Positions 46,457 to 55,372 of a stretch of DNA of 64,000 nt are shown piece by piece. The position numbers were made by a program, and so were the translations under genes. Below the pieces are notes generated by a model that made no database searches, had not been told where the DNA came from, and saw nothing but the letters and a program-made list of their open reading frames with translations. The DNA comes from Gammaproteobacteria bacterium (GTDB taxonomy: Bacteria > Pseudomonadota > Gammaproteobacteria > S012-40). The stretch covers positions 1-64,000 of the forward strand of contig JAOUMY010000015.1 of NCBI GenBank assembly GCA_029881255.1. The letters run 5' to 3'. The first letter of the stretch is position 1; each line of letters begins with the position of its first letter.

Positions 46457-48904
46457 TTAACCCTGGCCTGGTGACTTCTGATTTTTCTGCTTTCCATACA
46501 TGATTTGCATCAGCGCTGGCGCTAGCATCAAATCCGCCAGCAATGCCAACAACACGGTTGCACCCACCAACGCACCGAAGCGAAAAACATTGTGCATATC
46601 ACTTGCCATGAAAACGAAAAATCCCAGACATAATACAATTGTGGTGACAACAATTGCACGTCCTGTCGTCATCAAGGTATGCTCAACGGCCACTTTTACA
46701 TCACCATAACGCTGATGATATCGCCGAAAATTATGCATAAAGTGTATGGTGTCATCCACAGCAAGTCCAATGGCGATCGAACCGACCAACATTGTGAACA
46801 TATCCAGCGGTATTTTCATTAGCGACAAAGCGGCCAAGGCGATCACAATGGGTAAGAGGTTTGGAATCATGCTCACCAATCCCAACTTCAGGTCGGACAA
46901 CAGCATAATCATCATCAGCGTAATTACCGCGACTGCAATCAGATAGCTGTCACGTGTACTTTTTATCGCCGCATCAAGCGTTCTGACAAACAGCGAACTC
47001 ATCCCGGTAACATAGCTGCTTACCTCGTCGCCAAAGATCTCCTGCAATATCTGAGTTTCCTTCCTCACTGCCTCAGCGGAAGTTCCTGCGTCAGTCCACG
47101 GCCCCTTGAGCGTAATTCTCGCCTGCTGAAACTGGCTGTCGACAAAATTCTCCAAATCATCCGAACCTGAATTTTCAAATAAAAACAATTCCTGCGCGAT
47201 CAGATCTCGCTGCTGAGGTACGCGATAAAAGGCTTCGTTATTTTCATGCAAGGCACGATTACTCTCCTTTAAAATATCGACGACGGAAACAGCCTTGCTT
47301 ACCTGGTGCTCACCATATTGCAATCCGACTAAGCGCGCATGGCTCTGCTCTAGTCGGTTCATAATCGATGGCTCATATAACCCGTTTTCCTTACCCGTGT
47401 CGATTACCACTTCGACCGTGGTACTGCCTCCCATACGGGTGTCCACCAGTTCCGTCGCCTGACGAATCTCCCACTCTTCCGGAAGCCAGCTTAACGGGTC
47501 GTGTTTGAAGCGAATATCCATCACCACTACAACAGCGATTGCCATTAATACCAGCCCGAAGGCGACGATCGGCTTAGCGTGACGAATGGAAAAATGCCCC
47601 AGGGCCTGGAGAAAATTATCCATTAATGGATGATTGGCCGTCTCACGTTTACCACCGCGATGCTTAATCGGAAAAACCGCGATCATTACCGGCACCAGAA
47701 TCAGCGTGTAGATCAGTGACAACATTACCCCTGCCCCCGCGAAACGGCCCAGATCAGAAATCGGCGATACCTCCGACGCAGCAAATGAAAGCAAGCCTGC
47801 TGCTGTGGTACTACTCGTCATGATGATCGCCAGACCAGAATGTCCCATGGCGTAACCTATCGCCGTACGTTTATTCGCCGTTTCATGATAGTTGCGATAG
47901 AACACTGCCAATAAGTGCACCGAGGCCGCGACGCTAACCGCCAATATTAAGGACGGCAATATCTGCGTCGGCAATTTTATTGCCGTACCGCTGGCCGCCA
48001 TCAGGGCAATCGTCGACAGCAGAGACAAAATCACTACAACAAGCGGCAGCAATACCCCGGACAAGCGACGGAACAAAAAAAACAAGACGACGATGATCAT
48101 GAGTAAAGCGAGCTTGGTAAAGCCTTGCATATCTTTTTGCATCGAACGCTTCAATTTATCGATGACGGCAGGTACGCCGGCAATATAAACGACGAAGTCA
48201 TCTGCGCGATATTTTTCGACAATTTCGCGAACGGCTGCTACTGCCTCGCTGTTTTCCTTGTCTGTTAAAAAAACTGGCTTAGAATTTCCTTCTTCGTTTC
48301 TGCCCGGTTTACCGGTCGCGGCATCACTATCGTCAAACCCTTCCATCACGTTCTCACTCTGGCCAATGCTGGAATAGGCCTGAGTCTGGATAACAATCGT
48401 GGTTACCTTACCATCCCGTGATAAGACGAAATCCTGATAAGTGGTATTCGCCAACGCCCGTTGTCTTATCACGTTTAACGACTGTGGGTCTTTGGGCCAG
48501 TCCTCGAACAAATCTTCGACGATTAGTCGATCTCCTTCGCCGCGTGTATTACGGGCGTTGATCAAGCTGTTTACCTCATCCAGATGTGGCACTGTCTGTT
48601 CCAGTTCTCGATGTAAATCACGCAGTCGTTCGAGAAAGACCATATCGAAAATGTCTGGCGCTGTTATCGCCAGGAGTATCATTTCCTCCCGACCATATTG
48701 CGCGCGGTAATTATTGTATTGAATAAGGATAGGATCGTCTTCGTGGAGAAAACCTTCATTCGAGGTATCGATGGTAATCTTGGGTACCTGAGACAACAAG
48801 CCACCAACCAGAACCAACATAATCGGCAAGACAACGTATCGCTTGTCGAAAATGACGTGCCCAAGTGCCTCGAGTTTAGATTCTATAGCCGCGCGAATGC
48901 TCAT
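46457..48904 (-). CDS. RND superfamily (MMPL-type) exporter
   Basis: 815 residues with about twelve membrane helices in two duplicated halves and two large periplasmic loops. Signs of the MMPL/RND type are the SSD-like block SLPSLILAVSVAASVHLLAVF region, MTSSTTAAGLLSFAAS, and in the second half VGSIAIGLAVDDTIHFMHN and VVTTIVLCLGFFVF. It lacks a fusion protein or TolC partner, so it probably moves a hydrophobic substrate to a periplasmic carrier rather than forming a full tripartite pump. It is the first gene of the operon and the likely engine for the LolA-like and DUF1302 proteins. Confidence 0.88.
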   Translation of the reverse strand: MSIRAAIESKLEALGHVIFDKRYVVLPIMLVLVGGLLSQVPKITIDTSNEGFLHEDDPILIQYNNYRAQYGREEMILLAITAPDIFDMVFLERLRDLHRELEQTVPHLDEVNSLINARNTRGEGDRLIVEDLFEDWPKDPQSLNVIRQRALANTTYQDFVLSRDGKVTTIVIQTQAYSSIGQSENVMEGFDDSDAATGKPGRNEEGNSKPVFLTDKENSEAVAAVREIVEKYRADDFVVYIAGVPAVIDKLKRSMQKDMQGFTKLALLMIIVVLFFLFRRLSGVLLPLVVVILSLLSTIALMAASGTAIKLPTQILPSLILAVSVAASVHLLAVFYRNYHETANKRTAIGYAMGHSGLAIIMTSSTTAAGLLSFAASEVSPISDLGRFAGAGVMLSLIYTLILVPVMIAVFPIKHRGGKRETANHPLMDNFLQALGHFSIRHAKPIVAFGLVLMAIAVVVVMDIRFKHDPLSWLPEEWEIRQATELVDTRMGGSTTVEVVIDTGKENGLYEPSIMNRLEQSHARLVGLQYGEHQVSKAVSVVDILKESNRALHENNEAFYRVPQQRDLIAQELFLFENSGSDDLENFVDSQFQQARITLKGPWTDAGTSAEAVRKETQILQEIFGDEVSSYVTGMSSLFVRTLDAAIKSTRDSYLIAVAVITLMMIMLLSDLKLGLVSMIPNLLPIVIALAALSLMKIPLDMFTMLVGSIAIGLAVDDTIHFMHNFRRYHQRYGDVKVAVEHTLMTTGRAIVVTTIVLCLGFFVFMASDMHNVFRFGALVGATVLLALLADLMLAPALMQIMYGKQKNQKSPGQG

Positions 48905-49454
48905 GTTGCATATCCTTTTGCTAATTCGGGTCGCGGCACAGGAAAACCTACGTTCCGCGAGTTGCTATGTTATAACACCTAAACGGCTGGGTGCGATATA
49001 CGGCTTCTAGCTGTAAGCTCTATATTGTTGCCCATTGGCGAGCGTCTATTTCAGTTTGCGCGACATTTAGCGCGTGTAAGTTTCCCTGCTAAGCTTCCAC
49101 ATTCGGCATATGACATCTATGCGAATTCAATTTCTGCATGCACTCAATCTTTGTTCATCAGTTCTGACCAACGCGCACCCAAATGCCTGATAGTTAGCAT
49201 GTCATCTTTCAAAGGCGAAATGTTTCCCATTGTATTTTGTAGCGCGGCGCTTTTGCACCATAGTAGTTTAACATCTCTCAAGCCCCGCCTATTTCTGCAA
49301 TCGTCCACTATCACTTTCTGGTGCTTTGTTTCCCTTTGTAAAACCTGGGTTGTACGCTGTTGACTAAAGTCACACATATGCCGATACTCACTTTACCCCA
49401 GTACAGCTGTCGGTTATTTATCTAGTCCCCGGTTTGCAAACCAGGAGAAAAACG
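48905..49454. other. Divergent intergenic region
   Basis: About 550 bases between the exporter start (minus strand) and the PAS kinase start (plus strand). It holds the kinase promoter candidate at 49360-49388 and a perfect 10-base palindrome TGTTATAACA at about 48968. Short frames of 112 codons on the plus strand and 77 on the minus strand overlap each other, lack good ribosome sites and have unlikely composition, so I do not call them genes. Confidence 0.5.
49360..49388 (+). promoter_or_regulatory. Candidate sigma-70 promoter of the kinase operon
   Basis: TTGACT (49360-49365) and GATACT (49383-49388) with a 17-base spacer. The expected start near 49395 gives a 60-base leader before the GTG start. 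Confidence 0.5.
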
Positions 49455-50915
49455 GTGAGTGTTGCGATCGAACACGTACATCAGTTCGCCGAAGATATCG
49501 ACGAATTCCTACTTAACGCATTCCCTACCGGGGTCATCATTTGCGACTCTGACGGCCTTATCATTCAGGTCAATAACGATTTGTGCGGCGCCTTTGGCTA
49601 TAAGAAAGAAGAGCTCATTGGAAAACCGTTAGAGACACTGCTTCCCACGCCGCTACAACAAGGTCATCAATCGCACGTAAGAAATTTTCTTCAAAACCCG
49701 GAGAAACGCTCCATGGGTTCAGGCAGAAGTCTTTTTGGCATGCGCAAAGACGGAACGACTTTTCCCGTGGAAATCGGCCTGAACCCGATTCAAACCGCCG
49801 ACGGTACGAGAGTGCTCGCTACCGTCTCTGATATATCACCACGGACACGCATCGAAGCCAATTTCCGTAAAATTATCGCGGCTGCTCCCATTGGAATTCT
49901 AATTATCGACAAGCAAGGAAAGATACTGGTCGCCAATCAGCAGATCACGTCTATTTTCGGATATGAGTTGGCGGAACTGGACAATGAACACCTGGAAATC
50001 TTGATACCGGAACGCTATCGCGAAAATCACCCCAGCTTGCGTCAACACTATCAGCGCAAACCTGTGACACGTACAATGGGATCGGATCGCGACCTGACCG
50101 GACGGCATAAAAATGGTTCTGAAGTTCCGGTCGAGGTCGGTTTGAGTCCCATCGAAACCGAAGACGGTCTGGCGATTGTAGCGACGATTATTGACGTTAC
50201 TGCACGCAAAAAGGCCGAACTCGCTCTGAAACAGGCCAATGCCGACCTGGATGAATTCACTTATGTTGCCTCGCATGATTTGCGCTCACCGCTGCGCGGA
50301 ATCAGCAGCCTGATCGAGTGGATAACGGAAGACCTCGGAGAAGTGCCCGAGGAAGTACAGAAAAATATCGATCGCATGGGCGTGCGTATTGAGCGCATGG
50401 AAAAACTCATCGACGACTTGCTTGCCTACGCCCGGGCAGGCAGAGTGCGCACCACGCCTGAAAGCATCGATGTGGAAAAAATGATTCATGACACCATCGA
50501 ATTCATCGCGCCCCCCCAAAACTTCCACTTCGACGTAGACTGTAAGCTTGCGCGTATTTCTGCACATCGAACACCGTTAGAAACCGTGATACGAAACCTG
50601 CTGAGTAATGCCGTCAAACACCACGACAAAGACGCTGGACAAATTTCTGTCCGGGTTAGAGAAGACGATTCCTACGCGGTGTTTGAGATCGAAGACGACG
50701 GCCCAGGGATACCTGAGGCGGCACATCAACGTATATTTAAACTATTTCAATCGCTTTCCGCTGAGACCAATAATCGTTCCGGCGTTGGGCTGGCAGTCAG
50801 CAAACGCTTTGTCGAATCCCACGGCGGAACGATAGAAATCGTATCCGATAAAACGCGCAAAGGTAGCCTCTTTCGCTTCTTTTGGCCAAGATTTCAAAGG
50901 AGAGAACTTGAATGA
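49455..50915 (+). CDS. PAS-PAS sensor histidine kinase (soluble)
   Basis: About 486 residues. I start it at GTG 49455 because AGGAGA stands seven bases upstream; a TTG at 49434 would put that site inside the gene. Two very similar PAS domains lie at about 17-128 and 138-250; both contain the same HKxGxxxPVExGLxPI-type core, so they look like an internal duplication. The HisKA phospho-acceptor is His274 (ASHDLRSPLRG), followed by a HATPase with NLLSNAVKHH, DDGPGIP and GVGLAVSK. No membrane segment is seen, so it senses an internal cue, possibly via a bound cofactor. It overlaps the next gene by four bases. Confidence 0.92.
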   Translation: MSVAIEHVHQFAEDIDEFLLNAFPTGVIICDSDGLIIQVNNDLCGAFGYKKEELIGKPLETLLPTPLQQGHQSHVRNFLQNPEKRSMGSGRSLFGMRKDGTTFPVEIGLNPIQTADGTRVLATVSDISPRTRIEANFRKIIAAAPIGILIIDKQGKILVANQQITSIFGYELAELDNEHLEILIPERYRENHPSLRQHYQRKPVTRTMGSDRDLTGRHKNGSEVPVEVGLSPIETEDGLAIVATIIDVTARKKAELALKQANADLDEFTYVASHDLRSPLRGISSLIEWITEDLGEVPEEVQKNIDRMGVRIERMEKLIDDLLAYARAGRVRTTPESIDVEKMIHDTIEFIAPPQNFHFDVDCKLARISAHRTPLETVIRNLLSNAVKHHDKDAGQISVRVREDDSYAVFEIEDDGPGIPEAAHQRIFKLFQSLSAETNNRSGVGLAVSKRFVESHGGTIEIVSDKTRKGSLFRFFWPRFQRRELE

Positions 50916-51364
50916 ATCCACAAAACGAATTCACCGTTTTGCTCGTCGATGACGACGATGTCGCATGTGAATCTGTGACTCGAAGCTTTCGCAAGCACAA
51001 CATTCCGTTTCCCATTGTTGCCGCGCATGACGGACTCGAAGCCCTCGATATATTGCGTGGCAAACATGCGGAGAAATCTGTCACTGCGCCCTTGATTGTG
51101 TTGCTGGATTTGAACATGCCTCGCATGAACGGTTTTGAATTTCTGCAGGAAGTTCGCGCGGACCGGAACCTTAGCTCACTTGTCATTTTTGTGTTGACCA
51201 CTTCCAATGATGACAGCGATCGCACCAGGGCTTATTCGGAAAACATCGCCGGATATATGGTGAAATCAATGGTAGGTCCACAGTTCAGCAAACTGGCGTC
51301 TTTGCTAATGGATTACCGACTTGCGGTTACCTTACCAACACACAGGATGGCCTCAAATGGCTAG
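50912..51364 (+). CDS. Single-domain response regulator (Rcp1-like)
   Basis: 150 residues, one receiver domain. Conserved positions are the acidic triad DDDD near 13-16, phospho-acceptor Asp66 (LLDLNMPRMNGF), Thr96 (VLTTS) and Lys118 (VKSM). The form matches receivers that pair with phytochrome-type PAS kinases. It starts inside the kinase stop (ATGA) and its end overlaps the next gene by eight bases, so all three are translationally coupled. It has no output domain and probably signals by protein contact. Confidence 0.92.
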   Translation: MNPQNEFTVLLVDDDDVACESVTRSFRKHNIPFPIVAAHDGLEALDILRGKHAEKSVTAPLIVLLDLNMPRMNGFEFLQEVRADRNLSSLVIFVLTTSNDDSDRTRAYSENIAGYMVKSMVGPQFSKLASLLMDYRLAVTLPTHRMASNG

Positions 51365-53219
51365 TCAAAACGCAAAGCGGCTCCTCGACGAAGACCCTAT
51401 CGTCCTGGACCACTGCTCTGCCAAACAACGAATCAATGAAGCATTCTTTGGACACAGTCGATTCGCATTTCTCGACGAGTCGAAAGATGACGCATTGAAT
51501 GCCACTCGAAAAAGAAAACACCTTTTGGTCGTCGATGACGACGATGTTGACAGAGAGCGCATACACCGATACGTCAAAAAGTTTAAATTACCCCTGGCAA
51601 TTATCGATGCCAGTAGTGGCTCAGCGGCACTTGAACAAATCCTGCAAAACGATATTGACATTATCTTAATCGACTACCAGCTCGGCGATATGACCGGTGT
51701 CGATGTGTTAAACAAGCTTCGAGACTCAAAAAATGCCGACATCCCGACCATTATGATAACCGGGCGTGGTGACGAATCGGCCGCATCCGAAGCTTTGAAG
51801 CTTGGCGTCGTTGATTATTTACCGAAACGAAATCTCTCGGCGGAAACGCTTTATTCATCGATAGAAGCAGTACTAGATGCCTCGCGCCTGCGCCAGGAAA
51901 TAATCGAACACCAACGTAAACTCAAGCATATGAGTTTGTATGACGCGCTCACGGATCTTCCCAATCGAAATCTGTTTTTTGATCGATTGGAACAGGCCAT
52001 CGAAATGGCGAATCGGGACAAGACCTGTTTTTCGGTGGTGATGATAGACCTGAATCTGTTCAAGGAAATCAATGACAGCATGGGTCATCCGGCTGGCGAT
52101 AGGGCCTTGCAGTGTATTGCCGAGCATTTACAATCGGTGATGCGTAAGAGCGACACCGTAGCCAGGCTCGGCGGTGACGAATTCGTATGCATATTACGCG
52201 ACACCAGGAACCTGGCCAACGCGACGCATTGCACCGAGAAAATACTGGATGCCATTTCCCAACCATTTCTTGTCAATAATCGACTTGTACAGATCGGCGC
52301 CTCTTTGGGTATCGCCAAATACCCCGAACACGGAAAAGACGCCAGCAGCCTGCTCTCCAATGCGGACAAAGCCATGTATAAGGCGAAGAAATCATCACGC
52401 AATTATGTGGTGTATAACGAAATCGATGACGGCCAACATACCGACTCGGTTCCACTAAGTCAGCTATTGTTCGATGCGCTCAAGGCCACAGACGAGGTAT
52501 ATTTGGAATACCAGCCCAAGATAAACCTCGACGACAACCGTGTTATCGGCGTCGAAGCGCTTGCTCGCTGGAATAGTCCAACATTAGGAATCGTCCCGCC
52601 CGATACGTTTATACAAGCCGCAGAACGCAGTACGCTTATACAGGACGTGACCAGCTATATCACCTGCATGGCGCTTAAACAGCTTCAAAAATGGAAGGCC
52701 GCAGGATTAAACATTCCCGTCTCACTCAATATCTCCGCGCGCAATCTCGATGATGAGTTATTTCCAGACTGGATGAATGCGCAATGTGCCAAGCATCGGA
52801 TTTCACCCTCGGAAATCTCGCTCGAAATAACCGAGACCACGCTGTCTTCTAGCGGCGCTACCGCACGTAAAGTGTTGCGAGCCTTGAGCAACAGCGGATA
52901 TCGCATCAGCGTCGATGACTTTGGTAAAGGCTATACCTCGTTTCAATTTATTCGTGATATTGATATCGATGAAATCAAGATCGACCGTATGTTTATAAAC
53001 AACATTATTGACGGTGAGCGCGACAGCGCTATCGTGCGTTCATTGATTTTGCTTGCCAATAGTCTCGGATTAACTCCGGTCGCCGAAGGGGTTGAAACCA
53101 GGGAGCAGTGGGAGACACTCAAGTCTCTGGGTTGCCCTTGTGCCCAGGGTTACCACATCAGTAAGCCGATGAAACCCGAGCGCCTGATCGACTGGATAAA
53201 ACAGCGTAAGGCCGGATAA
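51357..53219 (+). CDS. REC-GGDEF-EAL response regulator
   Basis: About 620 residues from ATG 51357, which overlaps the response-regulator stop by eight bases and has AGGA upstream. Residues about 55-175 form a receiver with Asp106 (LIDYQLGDMTG). The GGDEF domain spans 190-355 with the intact GGDEF at 272-276 and an inhibitory RxxD at 263-266. The EAL domain from about 375 has E400-A-L, NISARNL, EITETT, VDDFGKGYTSF, KIDRMF, VAEGVET and QGYHISKP, so both domains look catalytically complete. It could both make and break c-di-GMP under control of the kinase. The native N-terminal 50 residues are of unknown fold. Confidence 0.93.
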   Translation: MASQNAKRLLDEDPIVLDHCSAKQRINEAFFGHSRFAFLDESKDDALNATRKRKHLLVVDDDDVDRERIHRYVKKFKLPLAIIDASSGSAALEQILQNDIDIILIDYQLGDMTGVDVLNKLRDSKNADIPTIMITGRGDESAASEALKLGVVDYLPKRNLSAETLYSSIEAVLDASRLRQEIIEHQRKLKHMSLYDALTDLPNRNLFFDRLEQAIEMANRDKTCFSVVMIDLNLFKEINDSMGHPAGDRALQCIAEHLQSVMRKSDTVARLGGDEFVCILRDTRNLANATHCTEKILDAISQPFLVNNRLVQIGASLGIAKYPEHGKDASSLLSNADKAMYKAKKSSRNYVVYNEIDDGQHTDSVPLSQLLFDALKATDEVYLEYQPKINLDDNRVIGVEALARWNSPTLGIVPPDTFIQAAERSTLIQDVTSYITCMALKQLQKWKAAGLNIPVSLNISARNLDDELFPDWMNAQCAKHRISPSEISLEITETTLSSSGATARKVLRALSNSGYRISVDDFGKGYTSFQFIRDIDIDEIKIDRMFINNIIDGERDSAIVRSLILLANSLGLTPVAEGVETREQWETLKSLGCPCAQGYHISKPMKPERLIDWIKQRKAG

Positions 53220-53325
53220 TTCCTTCCTATTGCCTGCTTACGCCTCCTATGCAATTTATTGCAACCCCTCCTCTATTCGGCAGATCTCATCCGTCTTTCT
53301 TTGATATACCTGACAAAATAACGGC

Positions 53326-53373
53326 TTGACCGATCACACCCATAGTTCTATAGTTCGAAACATGTCGAACTAT
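53326..53373 (+). promoter_or_regulatory. Leaderless promoter and ArsR operator
   Basis: TTGACC (53326-53331) and TATAGT (53349-53354) with exactly 17 bases between form a good sigma-70 promoter whose transcription would start at about 53361-53362, on the ATG itself. A perfect 9-base inverted repeat, ATAGTTCGA and TCGAACTAT with a 6-base spacer (53350-53373), covers the -10 and start codon. This position allows the encoded ArsR protein to block its own promoter. Confidence 0.75.
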
Positions 53374-53679
53374 GAAACTAATCCTCAGCAAACAGCCGAG
53401 ATGTTCAAGGCCTTGAGCAATCCTCATAGACTCCAGCTGTTCAGACGACTGATGAGTTGCTGCGAGCCTGGCACCCGCTGTAGTACAGAGGAGGCAGTTC
53501 GCTACTGTGTCTCAGAACTCGGCCAGGGAGTTGATATCTCGCCATCTACTCTCTCCCACCATCTGAAAGAGCTTAATCGCGCTGGACTGGTGCATATGGA
53601 GAGAAAAGGCAAGTTTGTCGAATGCTGGGTCGAACCGGCGGTATTACAACATCTAAGTACATTTTTTGTAGTCAAATAA
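53362..53679 (+). CDS. ArsR-family repressor
   Basis: About 105 residues from ATG 53362, which has no Shine-Dalgarno upstream, in line with a leaderless message. The winged-helix is visible as FKALSNPHRLQLFRRL and SPSTLSHHLKELNRAGLV. Cys residues occur in SCCEPGTRC, near but not exactly the ELCVCDL arsenite site of classic ArsR, and another follows later in RYCVSEL; some arrangement of these could bind arsenite. It is followed 13 bases later by arsM, so the operon is arsR-arsM. No ars transporter lies nearby. A TTG at 53326 would add 12 residues but sits on the promoter. Confidence 0.85.
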   Translation: MSNYETNPQQTAEMFKALSNPHRLQLFRRLMSCCEPGTRCSTEEAVRYCVSELGQGVDISPSTLSHHLKELNRAGLVHMERKGKFVECWVEPAVLQHLSTFFVVK

Positions 53680-53692
53680 GGAGAAATTCCAG

Positions 53693-54553
53693 ATGAATGA
53701 CTGTTGCTCACCCAAGAACTCGCCCTCATCCCAAATTGAACACGACGGCCATCGCCAGCAAGTACGCGAGGCCTATAGCAAAGTCGCTAACGCCAGCAAT
53801 GACACCAGGTCTTTTGGAATAGAAGGCAGTTGCTGTGGCGTGTCCGACGACAGTGCCCTCAATACGTTGATTTCGACGCGACTGGGTTATAGCGAATCTG
53901 ATCTGGCCAGCGTTCCACAAGGTGCCGATATGGGCCTGGGGTGTGGCAATCCGCGCGCCATTGCGTCCTTACAACAAGGAGAGACTGTTGTTGACCTGGG
54001 TTCAGGCGGCGGCTTCGACTGTTTTCTTGCTTCGGCGGAGGTCGGTGAAACTGGCCGTATCATCGGTGTTGATATGACACCAGACATGATTAGCAAGGCA
54101 AGAGCGAATGCGCTTAAGGGCCAATTTTCGAATGTGGAATTCCGTCTTGGCGAGATTGAAAACCTGCCCGTCGCCAACGACAGTGCCGATGTCATTATTT
54201 CAAACTGCGTCATTAATCTTTCGCCCAACAAACAACGTGTATTCGATGAAGCCTATAGAATTCTAAAACCTGGCGGTCGACTGGCCATCTCAGACGTAGT
54301 TGCAACCGCGGATTTGCCAGAAGATATGCGAAATGACCCATTGTTGATCGCCGGATGCATGGGAAATGCGTCACTGATAGACGAATTGCACCAGATGATA
54401 GTAGACGCCGGGTTCAAGAATGTTCGCATCGCGCCGAAAGATGAATCAAAGGAATTCATTAAAGACTGGGCGCCGCAACACAATGTAACCGATTATGTGG
54501 TATCGGCAAGCATAGAAGCAGTAAAACCCGTCGCTAAACCCGGCTGTTGCTAG
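53693..54553 (+). CDS. arsM: Arsenite S-adenosylmethionine methyltransferase
   Basis: 286 residues with AAGGAGA eight bases upstream. The SAM-binding block is VVDLGSGGGFDCFLAS (99-114). The Cys expected to hold arsenite are at 84 (GLGCGNP), 172 (ISNCVINL) and 222 (AGCMGNA), in the order known for ArsM; further Cys pairs lie at 4-5, 47-48 and at the C-terminus (285-286). It methylates As(III) to volatile or less retained forms. It follows arsR in an operon, and a terminator follows it. Frames on the other strand are shadows. Confidence 0.93.
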   Translation: MNDCCSPKNSPSSQIEHDGHRQQVREAYSKVANASNDTRSFGIEGSCCGVSDDSALNTLISTRLGYSESDLASVPQGADMGLGCGNPRAIASLQQGETVVDLGSGGGFDCFLASAEVGETGRIIGVDMTPDMISKARANALKGQFSNVEFRLGEIENLPVANDSADVIISNCVINLSPNKQRVFDEAYRILKPGGRLAISDVVATADLPEDMRNDPLLIAGCMGNASLIDELHQMIVDAGFKNVRIAPKDESKEFIKDWAPQHNVTDYVVSASIEAVKPVAKPGCC

Positions 54554-54565
54554 TTTCTTTATGGC

Positions 54566-54597
54566 AAATACCCGGCTTTGATTTAGCCGGGTATTTT
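54566..54597 (+). terminator. Intrinsic terminator after arsM
   Basis: AAATACCCGGCT and AGCCGGGTATTT form a perfect 12-bp stem with a 7-base loop and a short TTTT run at its 3' edge, 13 bases after the arsM stop. Confidence 0.85.
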
Positions 54598-54683
54598 AAC
54601 CAGGCGTATTGATTTGACGACATGTTCAATTACAAATTTGTGGGGTAGTATCTGCTTATAATTAAAATGTATGCAGTAATATC

Positions 54684-55190
54684 ATGAAAATTTTCATTTC
54701 GATTCTTATCATCGCGGGCTATCTATTGAGTACGCGCCTGGTTTCTACAGCGATCGAGCGCGTTGGCGCCGTGAAACAAGTGAATACCTATCGGATTAAA
54801 TATGTTGTCCGTACAATTAATCTCGCACTGGGTGTTCTGTTTATATTCTTCTTACTCTTATTCTGGGGAATTCAATATTCCCAATTAGCCGTCTTTCTGT
54901 CCTCTGTTTTTGCCGTTGCCGGCGTAGCGCTTTTTGCGCAATGGTCTATTCTCAGCAATATTACCGCCAGCCTGATCATCTTTTTTTCCTTCCCTTATCG
55001 TGTAGGAGACCGAATTACCGTCGTCGACAAGGACGACGACATCAGCGGCATCGTCGAAGAGATTACCTTGTTTCACGTCATCATCCGCAATGGCGACCGG
55101 ATAATTACCTATCCGAATACCATGATTTTGCAAAAGGCGGTAATTAAGGAAACCGGAATCCCCCCATCAGACTCGTCAACTGATTCCTAA
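54684..55190 (+). CDS. Truncated MscS-like mechanosensitive channel
   Basis: 168 residues. Membrane helices lie near 2-18, 46-66 and 70-105; the third (FAQWSILSNITASLIIFF) resembles the pore helix TM3 of MscS, followed by the beta-domain start FPYRVGDRITVVD. The chain stops after about 168 residues, without the C-terminal alpha/beta cage domain of full-length MscS. Such minimal MscS-type proteins exist in other bacteria. No clear ribosome site is seen; the ATG at 54684 follows an AT-rich leader. The gene could still make a functional pore. Confidence 0.8.
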   Translation: MKIFISILIIAGYLLSTRLVSTAIERVGAVKQVNTYRIKYVVRTINLALGVLFIFFLLLFWGIQYSQLAVFLSSVFAVAGVALFAQWSILSNITASLIIFFSFPYRVGDRITVVDKDDDISGIVEEITLFHVIIRNGDRIITYPNTMILQKAVIKETGIPPSDSSTDS

Positions 55191-55272
55191 ATATTCCTGG
55201 CGACGCCAGTTCAAACATAAAATCTCTAAAGAGCGAAAAACGACTAAAAACGGGGGCTTTTACAAATTTCTG

Positions 55273-55302
55273 TTGACCGCAACACCCGAACACCTATATA
55301 TA
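55273..55302 (+). promoter_or_regulatory. Candidate promoter of the LysR-RimBK operon
   Basis: TTGACC (55273-55278) and a TATATATA stretch (from 55295) with 16 to 18 bases between. It lies about 75 bases before the LysR start. Confidence 0.5.
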
Positions 55303-55372
55303 GCTCGAGGCTATTAAAAAAAATAATGAATTGTAAAGATAAACAAAATTTCTAGTAGAGTGGACTTACGCG

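Noticed and set aside
49025-49377. Two overlapping frames, 112 codons (+) and 77 codons (-)
   Set aside because: They overlap on opposite strands with no ribosome site; composition is not protein-like.
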